Assembly: GCA_012840625.1 (NCBI GenBank)
Contig: DUSB01000087.1
Coordinates: 1 to 8,673, forward strand
DNA from: Syntrophomonadaceae bacterium
GTDB lineage: Bacteria > Bacillota > Syntrophomonadia > Syntrophomonadales > Syntrophomonadaceae
DNA: 8,673 nt
Direction of reading: 5' to 3'
The translations under genes and the position numbers were made by a program. The notes under the pieces were generated by a model, which was not told where the DNA came from, made no database searches, and was given only the letters and a program-made list of their open reading frames with translations. Positions 6,843-8,673 of this stretch are shown here, in pieces. Within the stretch, counting starts at the first letter, position 1. Every line of letters begins with the position of its first letter.

Positions 6843-7991
6843 ATGACTTTTTTTGATCATTTTAAGAAAAAGAAAACAGAGGAAGAAAGGGCGCAGACAG
6901 AAACGGATATCCTGGAGCAGGCAGAAAATACCGAAGTGGAAAAAGCTGCAGTACCTGATAAAGAACGAGAAGGCAAGGAGTCTGTGGCCCAGTCTGCAGT
7001 GCGGGAAGAAGTCGAAGCCCGGCCATCAGAAGAGATGAAAGCAGCGGCAGCAAGCGAAGAGAGCAGCAAAAAAGGCATTTTGGAACGCTTTAAAATAGGA
7101 CTGAGTAAAACCCGGGACAACATTACCGGCAGAATCGATACCCTGATCAAATCAACCCGCAAACTGGATGATGAGTTTTTTGAAGAATTGGAAGATATCT
7201 TGATCCAGGCCGATGTGGGGATGAATACCACCATCACCCTGGTGGATAAGATCCGCGAACGGGTCAAGAAAGAGAAAATCAATGATCCCAAAGAGCTCAT
7301 CCGGATCCTCAAAGATGAAATCAGCAGCATCCTGGATGGTACGGATCAATCCCTAAACCTAGCTGCTGATCTGACGGTGATCATGGTAGTGGGGGTCAAT
7401 GGAGCTGGCAAGACCACTTCCATTGCTAAACTGGCTCACCGCTACAAGCAAGAAGGAAAAAGGGTAATCCTGGCCGCCGGAGATACCTTCCGTGCCGCCG
7501 CCATTGATCAGCTGCAGATTTGGGCTGATCGTATCGGGGTAGAACTGATCAAGCATCAGGAAGGTGCTGATCCAGGAGCGGTGGTATTCGATGCCATGAA
7601 GGCAGCCCAGGCCCGTCGGGCCGATATTCTTATTGTTGATACCGCCGGTCGCTTGCAGAACAAAGCCAACTTAATGAAAGAAATCACCAAAGTACGCCGG
7701 GTTATCGAACGTGAGCTTCCCGCGGCACCCCATGAAGTTTTGCTGGTGGTTGATGCCACTACCGGACAAAATGCCATCAGCCAGGCACGCATCTTTGGTG
7801 AGGCTACGGGTGTAAGTGGTATTGTACTTACCAAGCTGGACGGTACCGCCAAAGGCGGCATTGTTATTGCAGTAGCGCAGGAATTAGAAATACCGGTTAA
7901 ATTGGTAGGAATCGGAGAAGGAATAGAAGATCTGCGTGATTTTTCAGCCGAAGCATTTGTAGAAGCATTGTTTGCAGATATGGCAGATTAA
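6843..7991 (+). CDS. ftsY: Signal recognition particle receptor FtsY
   Basis: FtsY is the membrane-associated GTPase that docks the SRP (Ffh and its RNA) carrying nascent membrane proteins to the Sec translocon. The 382-residue protein begins with a short hydrophobic/basic segment MTFFDHFKKKK, which could touch the membrane, then a charged, acidic stretch to about residue 75. The N domain starts near KKGILERFK (76-84), and the G domain follows with G1 GVNGAGKTT (184-192), DTFRAAAIDQL (214-224), DTAGR (266-270) and TKLD (330-333), then GIGEGIEDLRDF near the end. All GTPase motifs are intact. It is longer than the roughly 330-residue Bacillus form because of the acidic N-terminal region, yet shorter than E. 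coli FtsY. ATG 6843 follows GAGGTGA at 6832-6838. Position directly after smc matches the Firmicutes order. Confidence 0.97.
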   Translation: MTFFDHFKKKKTEEERAQTETDILEQAENTEVEKAAVPDKEREGKESVAQSAVREEVEARPSEEMKAAAASEESSKKGILERFKIGLSKTRDNITGRIDTLIKSTRKLDDEFFEELEDILIQADVGMNTTITLVDKIRERVKKEKINDPKELIRILKDEISSILDGTDQSLNLAADLTVIMVVGVNGAGKTTSIAKLAHRYKQEGKRVILAAGDTFRAAAIDQLQIWADRIGVELIKHQEGADPGAVVFDAMKAAQARRADILIVDTAGRLQNKANLMKEITKVRRVIERELPAAPHEVLLVVDATTGQNAISQARIFGEATGVSGIVLTKLDGTAKGGIVIAVAQELEIPVKLVGIGEGIEDLRDFSAEAFVEALFADMAD

Positions 7992-8014
7992 AATAAAACA
8001 TAGGGGGATAGCAC

Positions 8015-8673
8015 ATGACAAAGTATGCAATCATAGGAGGTACAGGGGTCTATGATCCCGATATTCTAAACGATGTCCGTACTGTAAAAGAAGAGACTTC
8101 TTTTGGTACGGTTAAGGTAAGCATAGGCACTTACCAGGGCAAGGAAATAGCCTTTATTCCCCGGCACGGAGCTGATCACAGTGTGGCACCGCATCTGATC
8201 AATTATCGTGCCAACATCAAAGCGCTGCAGCAGTTGGGAGTCGAATATATCCTGGCTACGGCTGCAGTAGGATCGCTGTATGAGGATTTCCAGCCAGGGC
8301 ATTTTGTTTTTGTAGATCAATTTTTAGATTTCACCAAAGTACGGCAGCACACCTTTTACGAAGGTGGGGAAGCGGGCGTGGTGCACTGTGATATGACCGT
8401 ACCCTACTGTCCTGATCTGCGTGCTGCGCTGGAAACAACCGGTCGCAGTAAAGGCTTGACGGTACATAATGGCGGCACCTATGTATGTACCGAAGGTCCC
8501 CGTTTTGAAAGTGCAGCCGAGATCAAAATGTTTGAACTGTTAGGGGGGCATGTCATAGGCATGACCAGCGTTCCTGAGGTTTGTCTGGCCAGGGAACTGG
8601 GGATTCACTACGCCAATGTATCTATTATTACCAATTATGCCGCCGGAATTTCTCCCCATCGGCTTACCCACGG
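8015..8673 (+). CDS. MTAP/PNP-family nucleoside phosphorylase (3' end missing)
   Basis: Only the first 219 residues are present; the gene runs off the window with no stop. It belongs to the trimeric purine nucleoside / 5'-methylthioadenosine phosphorylase family, which splits a nucleoside with phosphate into base and sugar 1-phosphate. Visible motifs are IIGGTGVYD (6-14), phosphate-binding PRHG (49-52), NYRANIKAL (63-71), TAAVGS (82-87), DQFLDFT (101-107), TEGPRFES (159-166) and GMTSVPEVCLARE (182-194). At the base-specificity site, human MTAP has Asp-Tyr-Asp; here it is Asn207-Tyr208-Ala209 (TNYAAG). That points to 6-oxopurines such as inosine, guanosine or methylthioinosine, so mtnP is not assigned. 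ATG 8015 follows GGGGG at 8003-8007. The 23-nt gap after ftsY has no terminator, so it is probably cotranscribed. Confidence 0.9.
   Translation, partial: MTKYAIIGGTGVYDPDILNDVRTVKEETSFGTVKVSIGTYQGKEIAFIPRHGADHSVAPHLINYRANIKALQQLGVEYILATAAVGSLYEDFQPGHFVFVDQFLDFTKVRQHTFYEGGEAGVVHCDMTVPYCPDLRAALETTGRSKGLTVHNGGTYVCTEGPRFESAAEIKMFELLGGHVIGMTSVPEVCLARELGIHYANVSIITNYAAGISPHRLTH

Noticed and set aside
6857..7330. Minus-strand open frame opposite the 5' part of ftsY
   Set aside because: The Ser/Leu-rich product mirrors the acidic FtsY N-terminal region and has no recognisable domain or supporting context.
1..8673. Defence system, mobile element, CRISPR array, tRNA or riboswitch
   Set aside because: No direct-repeat array, transposase, terminal repeats, cloverleaf or recognised riboswitch core was seen on either strand. 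Every gene except the radical SAM protein has a clear housekeeping identity.

Overview
This window is a run of seven same-strand genes that reads as housekeeping chromosome from a Gram-positive, Firmicutes/Clostridia-type bacterium. The gene order acpP - rnc - Elp3-like radical SAM gene - (birA) - smc - ftsY follows the acyl-carrier-protein/RNase III/SMC/SRP-receptor block known from that phylum. The strong AGGAGG/AGGTGA-type ribosome binding sites and the tight or overlapping gene junctions fit the same assignment. Base composition looks close to balanced, so a moderate-GC clostridial lineage is more likely than a very AT-rich Clostridium. I cannot name a genus from the sequence alone.

Layout. 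Bases 1-64 are a short leader with a TATAAT-like hexamer and a strong Shine-Dalgarno. Bases 65-2113 hold acpP, rnc and a radical SAM gene, joined by 4-nt and 17-nt overlaps, so the three are probably translationally coupled. Bases 2114-2259 are the only real gap. It contains a near-perfect 28-bp palindrome followed by a good Rho-independent terminator. Bases 2260-6820 hold birA and smc, which overlap by 26 nt. ftsY follows smc after 22 nt. A purine nucleoside / methylthionucleoside phosphorylase gene follows ftsY after 23 nt and runs off the right edge. No tRNA, rRNA, CRISPR array, insertion sequence or phage feature was seen.

How the genes fit together. acpP supplies the carrier for fatty acid synthesis. 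birA biotinylates the carrier subunit of acetyl-CoA carboxylase, which feeds that pathway, and it may also repress biotin genes. rnc processes double-stranded RNA. smc organises the chromosome. ftsY is the signal-recognition-particle receptor that delivers membrane proteins. The last gene belongs to purine and methylthio-nucleoside salvage. The radical SAM protein has no known function that I can assign.

I looked for a novel system and did not find a convincing one. The points most worth a second look are the palindrome and terminator leader before birA, the orphan Elp3-like radical SAM protein, the insertion of birA upstream of smc with overlapping reading frames, and the active-site substitutions in the phosphorylase that argue against methylthioadenosine as its substrate.
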